Shown here piece by piece: positions 37,641 through 50,682 of a stretch of DNA of 64,000 bases. Under the pieces are notes generated by a model, which was given only the letters and a program-made list of their open reading frames with translations, was not told the origin of the DNA and did not search any database. Each line of letters opens with the position of its first letter. Position 1 is the first letter of the stretch. The position numbers were made by a program, and so were the translations under genes. The DNA is from Xylocopa sonorina (lineage: Eukaryota > Arthropoda > Insecta > Hymenoptera > Apidae): the NCBI RefSeq assembly GCF_050948175.1, contig NC_135200.1, positions 5,013,001-5,077,000 of the forward strand. Reading direction: 5' to 3'.

Positions 37641-38175
37641 ATGGAAGTGTAAGTATCCTGATTTCTGTATTAGCAATTTCATTTTTGTATGTAATTATTA
37701 AAAATACTTGGAATAAATTTTATGTCAGATTGAAGGAATGTTCCGCATACTTAAGCAATTATGAAGTTTTACATATTTTACAAAATATAAAGGCAAATAA
37801 AAAGCAAAAAATGAAGCAAAATCAATTAGCAACTATAACGTATCAGACAATAAGGTATTTAGAAGAGACTCCATGTAAAAGGCAGTCACCTGAAAAAATT
37901 AGAGACTTTTTAAAGGCTTTAGAACCTTTTAAGCTGACAAAATGTGAAAAGTTAACTCTTTTAAATGTGTGTCCAAAAACACCTCTTGAAATACAATTGG
38001 TAATATATTATATTAATATAAAATGTATGAAAATGTATATTTTAAATTGAATATATCCTTTTGGTAGATCGTTGAAGATAGCGAAGATCGTTTAACCGAT
38101 GAAGATGTAGAATCTCTTCTTCAAGTCGTAACAAATTACCTAGGTGAAGAAGAGCAAGACGAGAAAGATGGATAA
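37641..38175 (+). CDS. CRCP: RNA polymerase III subunit RPC9 (CRCP)
   Basis: RPC9 pairs with RPC8 to form the stalk of RNA polymerase III and is needed for tRNA and 5S rRNA transcription initiation. In animals the same protein is called CGRP-receptor component protein. Exons 37641-37648, 37729-37999 and 38068-38175 give 128 residues: MEV, then LKECSAYLSNYEVLHILQ, TITYQTIRYLEETPCKRQSP, IRDFLKALEPFKLTKCEKL, and the C-terminal EIQLIVEDSEDRLTDEDVESL. This follows human CRCP (148 residues) along its length and fits the Rpb4/RPC9 HRDC-like fold. The start is set by the MEV first codons in an 8-nt coding part of exon 1, before donor GT at 37649; the acceptors are TATGTCAG and TTGGTAG. ATTAAA at 38275-38280 would end the transcript just before the converging DENR stop. 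Confidence 0.95.
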
Positions 38176-38316
38176 GTGGTCTCCTCTGTTTTAACTTTAT
38201 AAATTTTTTAAAAAACATTTTACATACGTTATGTACATTTTATTTATAAGAAACAGAAATGGAAATAGTATAATATTAAATACAATTGTGCAAGTGAAAT
38301 TTTGGTTGGTTGGAAA

Positions 38317-39231
38317 TTATCTTTTCTGATCTCCAAGATCATCTATGGAATCTTCGTCGATCTAAAAATGAATTAAATATTGCAAATTATATATATTTTA
38401 CAGGTATTCGAAATATTAATCATTGTTCTTACCTGTGGCCATTTTTCTGGAATCACCTCAAAGAGATCATCTTTCACATCTCCTTGTATGACTATTTCAT
38501 CATCTCCTGTTACACTAGACCCGCATGCAAATTTACTGCCAAAAAATTTTGCAGCTACCTTTAAATCTATGTCTACGAATGAAAAAATTAATTTTTAATT
38601 TAGAAACTAAACATTCTTTTTAGATTTTCATATTATACAAACGAGCATTTTATATTACCAAAAGTGCTTAAACCAGTTACAACTGTAACTGATTTCTTTT
38701 TTCCTCTGGGTGCTCTAGATACAGTCACTAATTTTGGAACGTCATCTTTTTTCTTTGCTTTTAGCATACCCTTGCCACCACGTTTTTGCCGTTTCTTTTC
38801 ATCTTCACCTCCTCCTGCTTCTGTGGTATTATCTTCTACTGCTCGTAAGTGAACAAAAATTATAGTATAATAGTAAAATTTTCAATTAAACATAACATAA
38901 CTGTTATGTAATTTTCTATGTACAAAATTATAGTTACCTAATTTAACTTTCTCAAATTCTGTTGGTAAATTTCTTTCTAGCCATTGCTTACATTTTTCAT
39001 ACTCTGGATAGTATTCACAGTACTATATAACAGATGTAGAAATGAAATTTGAAAAATTTCAAAATTCGACAATCAACGTTTTGTCACATGTTATAAACTT
39101 CAGTTATCGATTAGCTAGGAGTGCCTTACCTCGATAGGAAGAGAACAGTTCCCACAGTATTGTACTTGAATTGGATAAGTGACATTAGGATCGGGTCCTA
39201 GACGCAAATCTGACTGTTCTTCTGCCGACAT
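38317..39231 (-). CDS. DENR: Density-regulated protein DENR
   Basis: DENR acts with MCTS1 in translation re-initiation after upstream ORFs and in recycling of 40S subunits. Exons, in transcript order, are 39130-39231, 38938-39022, 38659-38841, 38433-38572 and 38317-38361; the phases agree and give 184 residues (human 198). The N-terminus MSAEEQSDLRLGPDP is followed by the zinc-binding-type cysteines YCGNCSLPIEYCEYYPEYEKC, then KQWLERNLPTEFEKVKL, a Lys-rich linker (KKRQKRGGKGMLKAKKK), and the C-terminal SUI1/eIF1 domain (KKKSVTVVTGLSTFGIDL, FFGSKFACGSSVTGDDEI, IQGDVKDDLFEVIPEKWPQ) ending DDLGDQKR. On the minus strand AATAAA lies at 38239-38244, 73 nt past the stop. A splice-acceptor-like TTAACGTTTTAG upstream of the ATG suggests a 5' UTR intron. 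Confidence 0.96.
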
Positions 39232-39874
39232 TCTCTTAGACGCTTAACCTCACTTTCGAACAGCTCGACACAGATTTTCCTTCCTAAAACGTTAAGAAAT
39301 GTTCAATTCTTTCGATTCAACTTCATTTGTTAAGAGAATAATATCCCACTGATTTGTAATGTTTTTTAATGTACAGCACAGCCAGTTACCTATTTAAATG
39401 GAGAGCACGTAAGGTTAGAGTACTGTCATCTAGTAATTTTCACTCTGTTTTGTTACGTCCTGAAAATGATTCTATTCCCAACAATTGCTACCAATCAAAG
39501 AACGTTCGAACAGCATTCAACTTCAAAGGGAACCGAATCATTTGATACACCGGTAACGACGAATGACAAACGTTTCAGGAGCTACGAGGGGCGGATCACG
39601 TGACGTGATCCACCAATCAGTGACGAGGATACGATAAGCTGCCAGCCAGGAGGACCAATGACGTACATTAGACTTTGTACTTCGTTCGAAACGCACGTGC
39701 GGTAGAGAAAAGCGGCTCGAAGTGCCTCAGAGTTAGTGTGCTGCCTCGTGAAAAGAGTCGGACGTCGTTTTAGGATATAACTTGTACGAGGTGTGCGCGG
39801 GTGTTACTGTGGATAATAAGGACGTGTCGGGTTCGACGGTCGTGTGAAAGCTCGAAAGGGATTGTCAGAGGAAG
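39232..39874. promoter_or_regulatory. Bidirectional promoter region between DENR and clu
   Basis: The 643 bp between the two start codons holds a 17-bp palindrome GATCACGTGACGTGATC at 39594-39610 centred on CACGTG, and CCAAT boxes at 39491-39495, 39613-39617 and 39655-39659, the last running into TGACGTAC (CRE-like). No TATA box is evident. DENR lies to the left on the minus strand and clu to the right on the plus strand. About 150 nt before the clu ATG are free of upstream ATGs. Confidence 0.6.
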
Positions 39875-42800
39875 ATGACATTGGGTGCACAAATCGAGGC
39901 CTCCACGGAAAATGGGAGTATGAAAATCCCTTTGCTGAATGGCAATGAGGACCGTTCGAGTACTGGTTAGTATATGGTGATATTATAATCGACGATTATA
40001 AATATCTTTACTTGGTACGATCAAATGGCACCGTCGATCGTGTTATGTAATGATTCGATCCGATTATTATATTTCGCTCGTACTAATGTGCGCCTTTAAC
40101 AATGCCGCCTCGGTTAGAAGCCGGGCCCTTGGTGTTATGTAACGCGCGAATTGCGCGAATCTATGTACCACGGGGTCATATGAGCCACGAGTTTTACAAG
40201 AGAGAGACTAGCAGAAGACACGATCCCTGCTAGCAGACGAATTTTCATCCGTTCGTCGTGCCCCGTTTATCACAGGCAATCCGCTATTCCTTTCGTCTCG
40301 ATATACTTGCCACTCGTTTCGCGAATAGTTGCACAAGAACGCGTGAACGTATCGTTTTCGCGTGCTCCTTCCTCTAGCTTCGAACTCGAACCTCCAAATC
40401 GATGCACGATCTCCGTTTAACCTTTCATTCCCATTACTCTCGTGCCTCCTATTATTATCAAGGTATACCAAATTCGTTCGTACTTTAAAGGTAATTGAAT
40501 TACTGCGAGCACGTGATTGCTTGGTTACCCTCTGGATGATGAAACCATGTTACCTGTCCTGTTTAACCATTCATTTCTATACCATCCCACTTTACCGTTT
40601 CAAAATTTCCACTGCTCGTCAAAGCTGCTGCTGAGTAGTTCGTTATTACACTTTTTCCGTTGCGTATTCGCCTCTACCGTTCTCTTGGCCGAGCTTGTAA
40701 ATATCCAGTGAAACATAATTATTTGACTGATTTTATTTGTTGTTGGATTTAGATAATGATCTTGATCAGATGTAATAACGTATGTATTTTTGATTCATTG
40801 GTAGTTAATACAGGTCTGAAGATGATATACCGTGTCTGCCAACAATGAGAATTATGTAAACTATGTTGCACAATTGTACCACGTTTTGTTTCGTATTTAA
40901 ACGATGGTTTGATTTGCATAGTCTCGTAGCACATGTTTTGTCAGTTCTCGAAGTCGAACAGCTAACGGGGAACAAATATATGGTCAGTCTGAGAAGAGTC
41001 AAAAAAATTTTCGGTGTAAAGGTTATTCGTCTTTGTCAATTGACACTAGGTCCGTTTCGTTAATTTGATATTCTTTTAGACCTCCCTTTCCGTGAAAAAA
41101 GAGTGGAAAGAAAACACGTGCATGCTAACGACCTCACGCACATAGGCGTAGCAACGCGAAAATTAGACATAGTATACTATAAACTATAAAGCCGAGGTGT
41201 CATTACTGTTGAACATTTGCTTAGAATTGTATTCAATTTACCTTTTATTCGAGACGTCTGTAATTGTAATCTTTCGATGATTCTTCCATGACTTTATCGA
41301 TACTCGTCTTCATAATATTATTTTAACAAAGTGTTAAAAATATTGTTAAATGAGAAAATAATAAAAATCGCAAAACGTTGAACTTTAATGTTATAACATC
41401 GAAAATTTTATATAAGAACACGCATGTTTTGAGGAAACAATAGTGAATTACAAAGAATTACCGATAGCAAAGGTTATCAGTGTTCTTTCTAACGTTGTGT
41501 TCCGTTCCCTTAATATCTTTGCTACTGATATATTAAAGTGATATTTTACTGAAATATCTGGCATGGTTTTGAAATATGCTTATTTTACTGTAAATTTTTA
41601 AATATTATAATTTGTATCCAAACGTTATCTATGGAATTTTTTATAACACTAATTTTCAACTTAAAAGTATACAGTTATTTCGTCTGAGAATTGTTTATTG
41701 CATCATGGAAGCATCTGTTATGCTTAGTTAAAGATTCATTGTTTTTGACGTTAAGACTACACAGTTTGCGTCAAGTTTATATCAAATCTTCAAATGTAGC
41801 TATTCTCTCTCTCTCTCTCTCTCTTTATGACACACACACTTACACTTACTAATCTATTTACGTATACATAATCGGCTCATGAGTGATTTGGAAATATTTT
41901 ATATGTAATAATGTAACAAATGATTAATATCATATCTTCCTGACACTTGTGCGTGAACTGTTGGTTCGCAAATTCGTTATTTGTGGTTCTTCCGATTGGT
42001 TGCCTATCATAACGAAAATGCTACTTTTTCATTTGGGCATCGTGTGCATTTTAAACGCAAACAGCTTGGTTCTTTGATTATACAAATATTTTCATCTTTA
42101 ATAGTACGAGTTTGCAAGACGACACGAACGAAGACTAGGAGACTTCCTGTACTTAAGGAAAAAGCTTACAAAAGCTTCATTGTGAAGCTTTTAATAATTT
42201 TAACTTTTAAAAATAAAATTTTAGAAACTGTTTCATAGTATGATAATGAATACGAGATTAGTTGGGAAGTATCTCTTTTATTTTTTTACAGATTTTTATC
42301 TTCTTATCTTCGCGTCTCCTTTACGGCTAAGTTTCCTTATCTATCCTCCTTGATAACGAAGAAATCGGGAAAGAAGGACAGTTCTGAGATGAAATAGTAA
42401 ATGTACGATAAGAATACGATAAAGCAATTGGATTGTTAGATAAATCGGTGTAAGTTCAAGATACATGAATAAACGTATTCATGGGAGGGTGCAATCGAAA
42501 AATTTATTTCTCACGGAAGGACATTTTATCACATCGATAAAATAGAATTGATAAAGTATTCGTTTAGCTGGCAATTTAATTTCTTAAATACCTTTGGAAA
42601 AGATGTTACAGTCCTGCATGTAAGGCATCACAAATTTTACGCTGACCTTTTTCCAAAGATAAATTTTATCGCGAATTATAGATTAATATTTACTTGTATG
42701 TAATTTTCATAAACTATTGAAACATTTTTTTACAAGGCTATCTCATTCAGAATTGTTCCAAGTATATGTATACTTATTTATTTAATTTTCATATTTTTAG

Positions 42801-45800
42801 GCGAACGTTGTTTCAAGATCAATTCAACTTTGATTAAAGATAACACAATGAACACTCGATAACCTTTAAAAATGTTGTGCGGACTAGGATGGATGAATAT
42901 CTGAAATAACGTTGAAAACATAATCTTAAGTTTGTACATATTATTTTTATTTATCTTTATTAAACACTTTGTTGATATGAATCATTAATATTCTCGTATA
43001 ACACTTGTACAGTATAGTAGCTTCGATAACGTTGTCTAAGCTTGAGGAGGTCCTGATAATATTTGATAAAACACCAGTACGTACACGTATATGTTTTGAG
43101 AGACAGAATCTAGTCAATAGATTTAAAATTATAATATATAATTGCATGTATCTAAGCTTTTTCTTTAGACTGCCGTAGTATGCGATAAATAAAGCAGAAA
43201 AACAATCACAATAAGCGGTATAAATCTCTAGCGAGATTTATTACACATTTTACATTTACATTCTTAATTATTCCAACTGTTTTATACGACTACTAGAATT
43301 GAACAGTTTTTCTACAGAGTACCAGTAATTTCAATTTACGTACCTGCTCTTGCTTTATTCTTATTCTTATAGCACATACTTGATTATTACCGATGCATAA
43401 CATAATATACGATACGTAACTAGATGCGAATTATGAAAAAGCGAACGGCGGTAAAAGTTTGGATCCCGCGCAGGTACGATTTATTTTTAATATACCCGAG
43501 GATTCGAGCGGAACCATCCGCGTGGTGTCACGGATGGCCACTGATAAGCGTGCCGCCTGGCTGTGGATCCCAATTATAGCCGTTCTGACTGGCTAACATC
43601 TACGTACACCAGAAATGGATGTATATCGCAAACATGGTATAGATAAAAATAGTACGGCATTTGAGTACGGACTATTTACATTGCCGTTTATTTATAAGCG
43701 CATTGGTGAATGCAAGTGGCAGCCCCACGTATGTCCACCGTCGTATTTAGTCGAAAACGTACCCCCGTTTCCATGGAAATAACGCGTGGAATCGGTTATT
43801 TATATTCTTGTCACTCCGAATGATGCACGCACGGCCCGCCATTCAGCAATAAAGGGATCGAGGAAAATTTTGCTCGCGCCGGGCAGAGGTGACTCTTCCG
43901 TTCGAGTTTTGCCTTCGAATTTTTCGCGATAACGCATCAGAATTTGATCGATCAAATTACGTACGCATGTATGTACACGTGTATCCCGGTGTTAAACCAC
44001 CGAGTTTGCTTACGCCTCTCTAAACGCTTACTATTTACTGATAAAACGTAAGGTAAACAGGAATTGTAATCCATGCGACATATGGAGGTTGAATGGTACG
44101 TGAAAAATCGCAGTCCGACACGTGTTTAGGTAGGAGAGTTATCACCGAGGGTTCAACTATATACAGGGGCAGAATTACAAATGCGCCGTTTGTAAGCTGA
44201 ACCAAATCTATACGTTCTTGCAAAACTAAAAATAGGTAATAAAATAAGGAAGAAAGTTATGCAAACGTTTATTAGAGAACCGAAAAGAATATTCTATAAT
44301 GTTGATTAATACTTTTCTTAGTATGTAAGCACTTATTGGATTATTACAAATTTATGTTTAGATTAAAGAAAAGTATTATTAAATTGGCACAATGATTGTA
44401 TGTTATTCCAATATGCGTATATGCATTAACATCGAAAGTAGTTTACTTGAAGGTCTGCTAATCATTAAATATTCATATTATTGAGACACATATGTATAGT
44501 ATATGTTAAAGAAAATAGTGTCGTCATGTTGTACGTTTTGATATTCTTTCGAGCTATTTATCAGCAATATATTTTCGACTAACAAAAAATGTATCGTTTA
44601 CATACGATTTATCATTTTCCTTTTACATGTAGTCAATAAAAAAATATACTCATTCCTCGGTTCGTTTATTATTTAGATATGAAGGAAGCCGTGGAGGAGA
44701 CTGGAAGTACTAGCACTGCCACGAAGAACGTTGTAGAAAAGGGTGAAGTCGAAGCAACGAAAGAGAAAGGAAACGAGAAAGAAAATGAAAAGGAGAAGGA
44801 AAAAGATGAAGAAAAAGACAAGAAAAATGAAAAGGAGGACGGCGATAAAGATGCTGGAAGCGAGCAAGAAATTGTTTTCATTCAAGATATGGGATTCACT
44901 GTTAAGATCGTCAGTCCAGGTGCTGAACCGTTTGATATCCAAGTATCCAGTATGGAGTTGGTTCAGGTAACTAGTAATCCGTTGGAAATATTTTCCAATT
45001 TTTAGATGTAAACGAAACTGTATCAATAATTGATACTAACATCGTTTTTTCTTTTAGGAAATCCATCAATTGCTCATGGATCGCGAGGACACCTGCCACC
45101 GTACATGTTTCTCCCTTCAGCTCGACGGTAACACGTTGGACAATTTCGCTGAGCTGAAGAACATCGAAGGCCTAAAAGAGGGTTCAGTGATTAAAGTCGT
45201 AGAAGAACCGTACACGATGCGAGAAGCCCGTATACACGTCCGACACGTCCGAGATTTATTGAAGTCCGTAGATCCTGCAGATGCCTACAACGGCGTTGAG
45301 TGTAGCAGTTTATCGTTCCTAAATGTTGTCACCAACGGCGACATACTCGAGAAGAAAAAGAGCAGAGCAGATTCGGTCGATTGCACACCGCCTGATTATA
45401 TTATACCCAGCTGTAAAGATAGGCCGCTGCTACCTCTACAACCGCAAGCCAAAGAACAAAAATGTCCTCCTTGTTTAAAAGTAACTAAGCTTTAAAGTAG
45501 TAAGCTCTCAGTAGAAAGAAAACATAATTATAGAAATTGGAATGTAGTTAATACGCGTTTTCGTGATTATACCTATTTCTTTAAGATATCGTTAAGAGGA
45601 ATGTGTAATTGGATTATTTGTCATAGGTATTAACAACATCCGGATGGAATCCACCACCCGGTCATAGAAAGCTCCATGGTGATTTATTGTACTTGCACGT
45701 GGTAACATTGGAAGACAAACAATACTATTTGACCGCGTGCGCCAGAGGTTTCTTCGTCAATCAATCGACAAAAGAAGTGTTTAATCCGAAACCAGCGACC

Positions 45801-48800
45801 CCAAGTCATTTATGTCACAGCTTAATTGAACTACTGAACCAACTCAGCCCGGCGTTTAAACGGGGTTTTGCTGCCATGCAGAGACGAAGAACGCAGAGAC
45901 ATCCGTTCGAAAGAGTGGCTACACCTTATCAGCTGTATGCTTGGTGTGCGCCTCAGATTGAACACACAATCGATGCAATACGCGCTGAAGACAGTACGTT
46001 TCATTTTACGCAAATAAATATAATTATTTAGCACTAATTGCTGTATGAATGATGATCTAACTTACTGAGATTGATCTTTTTTAAGTACAGAATTTCTTTA
46101 CAGATTTTATAAAATATACTGTGCGTGTTTGCGTTATTACATAATTGTGTGCTGTACAAGGCTTACGTTTGAAGTTAGTTAACCAGGCTAAGTGTTAATT
46201 ATGTTGCATCATTTTCAATCGTTTGTTCTATTTGTTTGCGAACAGCTTTCTCTTCCAAGTTGGGATACGAGGAACACATCCCCGGGCAAACACGAGACTG
46301 GAACGAGGAGTTGCAAACAACGAGAGAGCTACCTCGTAAAAACTTACCCGAAAGACTGCTTAGAGAACGTGCTATTTTTAAAGTACGATTTCGATATAAT
46401 AATTAAAGAGTCCGACAGCAAAAAACGATGAAAATTAATTTCTGCTAGATTTCACGATAATGTTGTATAATATAAAATTAACAGTAGCTTAAAGGTGAAA
46501 TTTGCTAATATTAGCCTATTGATTGGAATTGAAATTTTAATCAAAACTAGTAATCAAATCCGTAGAAGACAGGAAACGTTATTTATTATTTTCTAGAATG
46601 TTTAAAAATTAGATTTTCCTCATTTTCTTTTCGAACCGTATCAATAACATTTGAATATGTTGTATCTATAGCGTGTCTACGTTTCATAAGCGAATTTATT
46701 TAGGTTCACAGTGATTTTGTCGCTGCAGCGACTCGGGGTGCGGTGGCCGTAATAGATGGCAATGTGATGGCGATCAATCCAGGCGAAGAGGCGAAAATGC
46801 AAATGTTCATCTGGAACAACATTTTCTTCTCTCTTGGATTCGATGTCAGGGATCATTATAAAGAACTTGGTGGTGATGCAGCCGCTTTCGTTGCGCCTAG
46901 AAATGATTTGCAAGGTGTCAGAGTATATGCCGCTGTTGATCTACCTGGCCTTTATACACTTGGTACCGTTGTGATCGATTACAGGTTTGTTCGAAATCAG
47001 ATAAACGGATTATTTTCACCACATTATTTGTACGACGTGGATGTTTTGTAGCGGATTATTTGTACATATACATACTTGTTCGATGTTCAGTATTCTGTCG
47101 CAACTTACATTTCGATCGAAAGGATGTTAAGTTCTCGTGGTAATCACTCCTATTCCTCTGCATAGAGGATATCGTGTCACCGCTCAGTCGATCATTCCTG
47201 GAATCTTGGAACGCGAGCAGGAGCAATCTGTCGTTTATGGTTCGATAGATTTTGGGAAAACTGTTCTTACACACCCAAAGTATCTTGAATTGGTTAGTAC
47301 ACAATATGCTATAATATAAAGAATTTCCACTGTAGTATCTATCAATCATCTCTTCGTATACCACGTGTTTTGCAGTTGAACAAGACGGGTCAACAGTTGA
47401 AAATCCTTCCCCATAAAGTTATCAACGATGCTGGTGAAGAGATTGAACTTTGCAGCAGCGTAGAATGTAAAGGTATCATCGGGAATGATTCGCGACATTA
47501 CGTGTTAGATTTGCTACGGACTTTCCCTCCTGATGTAAATTTTCTTAAATGTAAGTTGATTAGCGATTAATGTGCAATGTTGAATATTAGCTTGTATATT
47601 TTCTATGCTTTCTATTCGTTATTTTAATAGTGGAAGGAGTTGAACTGAGTAAAGAAGCTAGAGCTTTAGGTTTCCCAATTGAACACAAGCATAAACTAGC
47701 TTGCCTACGTCAGGAATTGATTGATTCGTTTGTCGAAGCTAGATACGTGCAATTTATTAAGCACGCCGCTGTTCACCTGCAGCAACTGACGTCCGCAAGA
47801 AGAGTGCAGAAGGAAAAGGAAACTACTATTAAGGTAAATAAAATTTTATTTAACTTTTTACGAGTATTAATAAGTATTGAAATGTTATCAAATTCCAGGA
47901 AGATAAGAAGGAAGAATCCAACGCGGTTGCAATAGACAGTAATAAAGAAGATTCTACTCACGCTTTAATTGAAACGGATGAAGCAAAAAAAATTGTGGAA
48001 AGCATTACTGACTCCATCACGGGTGGAGAGAAACAAGAATGTATGTAACAGAAAAATTATTTGTCTTCTCGTAATATTAATATTTAATTTCATTTCTTTT
48101 TCATTTAGTGGAAGAAAGTACGAAAGAAATAGTTCGAAGAGCTGCAGCAGCAGTAGGTAGTTTACGAGAGGCCGAGTTCGACGTTAGATTTAACCCAGAC
48201 GTATTTTCCCCGGGTGTAAGGCACCCGGATCCAAATGGTACTGCTTTGAAGAAACAAAAGCAGTTGGTACAAGATGCTGCCGACTTTTTACTGACTGTAC
48301 AAATCCCAACTTTTGTACGTTTCAGTATAGTTCTTTATATTAATACAAATTTATATCAAAAGGAATATTTAAATAAATTTTTTCACTACAGATTCGAGAA
48401 TGCTTAGATCACACAGCTGCTGCAATGGATGGTAGCACGCTTGTGGAAGCTTTACATGGTAAAGGTATCAACGTTCGATACCTCGGTAAATTAGCGGCCA
48501 TGTTAGCTACGGTTCCACAGTTACAATATCTGAAACGTATTGCTGTTTCAGAGCTTATTTTAAGATCAGCAAAACACATTTTTACATTTTATATGCAGGT
48601 ACATTTGAGGACATTATTGTAGCTTTCATCAATGTAGCTTAGAATTTCACACTACTTAGAAATTTAATTGAACGTAAGACGTATTATTTAACTCTTATTT
48701 TTCAGGGTACAGAATTAATGAGTCTTTCCGCAGCGATTAGCCATTTCTTAAATTGCTTATTGTCCTCTGCACAAATCATTCATCCACAACAGAATCTGGA

Positions 48801-50682
48801 AGAGGTATGACGATACTAATCGGACGATATTGTCGTGCAATGCATTCGTAGAACACATGTTTAGTTAACTTGTGCAAAAGATCAACGAACGAAATAATTT
48901 TCTAGGTGAAAATTTATGTAATTGCCGGTTTCAGCTTCAAAGTAAAACTGCCAAACGACGCAACAAAAGGAAAGGTAGGAATAATGGTCCACAGCAGTCC
49001 GAGGTGGAATGGGCTTCCTTGACACCTAAGTCTGTATGGCAACAAATTAAAGCAGATCTGAAGAGTTATTACGATTGGGAGACACCTTGTCCGGAATCAT
49101 TGGACGCCACGATAGAACACTTTCATCTTCAAAAAATTTCTTTGCTTCGCAACTTCTGTATAAAGACTGGTATTCAAATTTTGTTGCGTGAATACAACTT
49201 TGAAAATAAGAATAGAGCCACATTCTTTGAAGAAGATATACTTAATATATTCCCTGTTGTGAAGCATATCAATCCTAGGGTAAGAATTACATCAGCTTGA
49301 AGCAATACTTGAAGAAATTAAATGGAAATTTATATAAGCGTTTGAACTTAGGCTAGCGATGCGTATAACTTCTATACAACTGGCCAAAGTAAGATTCAGC
49401 AAGGATATTTGAAAGATGGCTACGAACTAATCAGCGAAGCCCTGAATTTATTGAACAACGTCTACGGTGCAATGCATCCCGAGATTGCACAATGCCTCAG
49501 AATGCTTGCACGATTGAATTACATAATGGGAGATCATGGGGAAGCTTTAGCAACGCAACAAAAAGCAGTTCTTATGTCAGAAAGGGTTAACGGGATAGAT
49601 CATCCTTATACTATTACTGAATATGTAAGTATGAGAGAAACGTGTTTAATTCTTTATTAAAGAAGATAATAACAATGTTCGCCCTGTTACTCTATGTTTT
49701 TACATTTTTATATTTATTAATAGATTCATCTAGCTCTGTATTCTTTCGCCAACGGTCAAGTTTCCGTGTCACTTAGGTTATTATACAGAGCGCGTTACCT
49801 AGCTTTGTTGGTTTGTGGTGAAGATCATCCGGAAGTGGCGCTTCTTGACGTAAGTATTAATACACAAGTACAGTAGAGAGTAGTATTAAAAATTCGAGAA
49901 ATCCAAATGTTTCGGCAAATGTTCACTGACGCTAATTATTTATTCAGAGCAACATTTCATTGATACTTCATGCTGTTGGGGAGTACGAATTATCGCTACG
50001 CTTTTTGGAACACGCATTGGCTCTAAATCTTCGATATCACGGGCCACGGTCTTTGAAGGTTGCCGTTTCGTATCATCTCGTCGCAAGAACTCAATCTTGT
50101 ATGGGTGATTTCCGAGCGGCTCTAAATAACGAGAAAGAAACATACGCTATTTACAAGCAACAGTTAGGTGAGGATCATGAGAAAACCAAAGAAAGCAGTG
50201 ACTGCTTAAGACATCTCACGCAACAGGCCGTTGTTTTGCAAAAGAAAATGAACGAAATTTACACTGGAAAGTCTGGGGTTAGCCTACCGCCTATTCAGGT
50301 GCAACCGCCCAGTATGGGATCTGTACTCGACATGTTGAACGTTATCAATGGCATTCTGTTTGTGCAAATCAGTCAACAAGACATTGAACATTTCAAAGCG
50401 GAAATAGAGAAACGACAGAAGGAACAGACACCAGACAGAGAGGTGAAGGCGCTCCAGAATGGAAACAAAAAGGAGAATAAAAAGGAGGAAAAGGACAATA
50501 ATAAGAAAGAGGAGAAAGAGAATAAAACGAACGAGAAAGAGAGTAAAAAAGAAGACAAAGAGAATAAAAGAGATGATAAGGAAAATAAGAAGGTAGAAAA
50601 GAAGGTGGAAGCGCAGAAGGTGGAGTTGAAAAAGTTGGAGCAAAATAAGACAACATTAGAGCCGGTGGTTGCAGAGAGCTGA
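39875..50682 (+). CDS. clu: Clustered mitochondria protein (clueless / CLUH)
   Basis: Clu/CLUH is a cytosolic, ribosome-associated RNA-binding protein that promotes expression of nuclear-encoded mitochondrial mRNAs and keeps mitochondria dispersed. Seventeen exons: 39875-39965, 44677-44966, 45058-45480, 45627-45993, 46246-46382, 46704-46984, 47166-47292, 47376-47550, 47631-47833, 47899-48040, 48109-48314, 48392-48598, 48706-48804, 48935-49279, 49352-49624, 49724-49849, 49948-50682. All phases agree, giving 1408 residues (Drosophila about 1450). Order: acidic Lys/Glu-rich N-terminus; CLU-N domain about 75-190; central Clu domain about 370-635 (TFSSKLGYEEHIPGQTRDWN, AKMQMFIWNNIFFSLGFDVR); eIF3-p135-like region about 790-910; TPR repeats about 1035-1250; then a 90-residue Lys/Glu/Asn tail. 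Exon 5 ends at a weak donor, AAA/GTACGA, but conserved protein sequence fixes the junction. Confidence 0.96.
39966..44676 (+). other. clu intron 1 (4.7 kb); no nested gene seen
   Basis: The donor is G/GTTAGT after codon 30 and the acceptor TATTATTTAG before GAT-ATG-AAG. Open frames inside are short and unsupported. A CpG-rich patch at 43440-43920 within otherwise AT-rich DNA, holding the inverted pair CCATCCG (43514) and CGGATGG (43531), might be an enhancer or second promoter; this is speculative. Confidence 0.6.
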
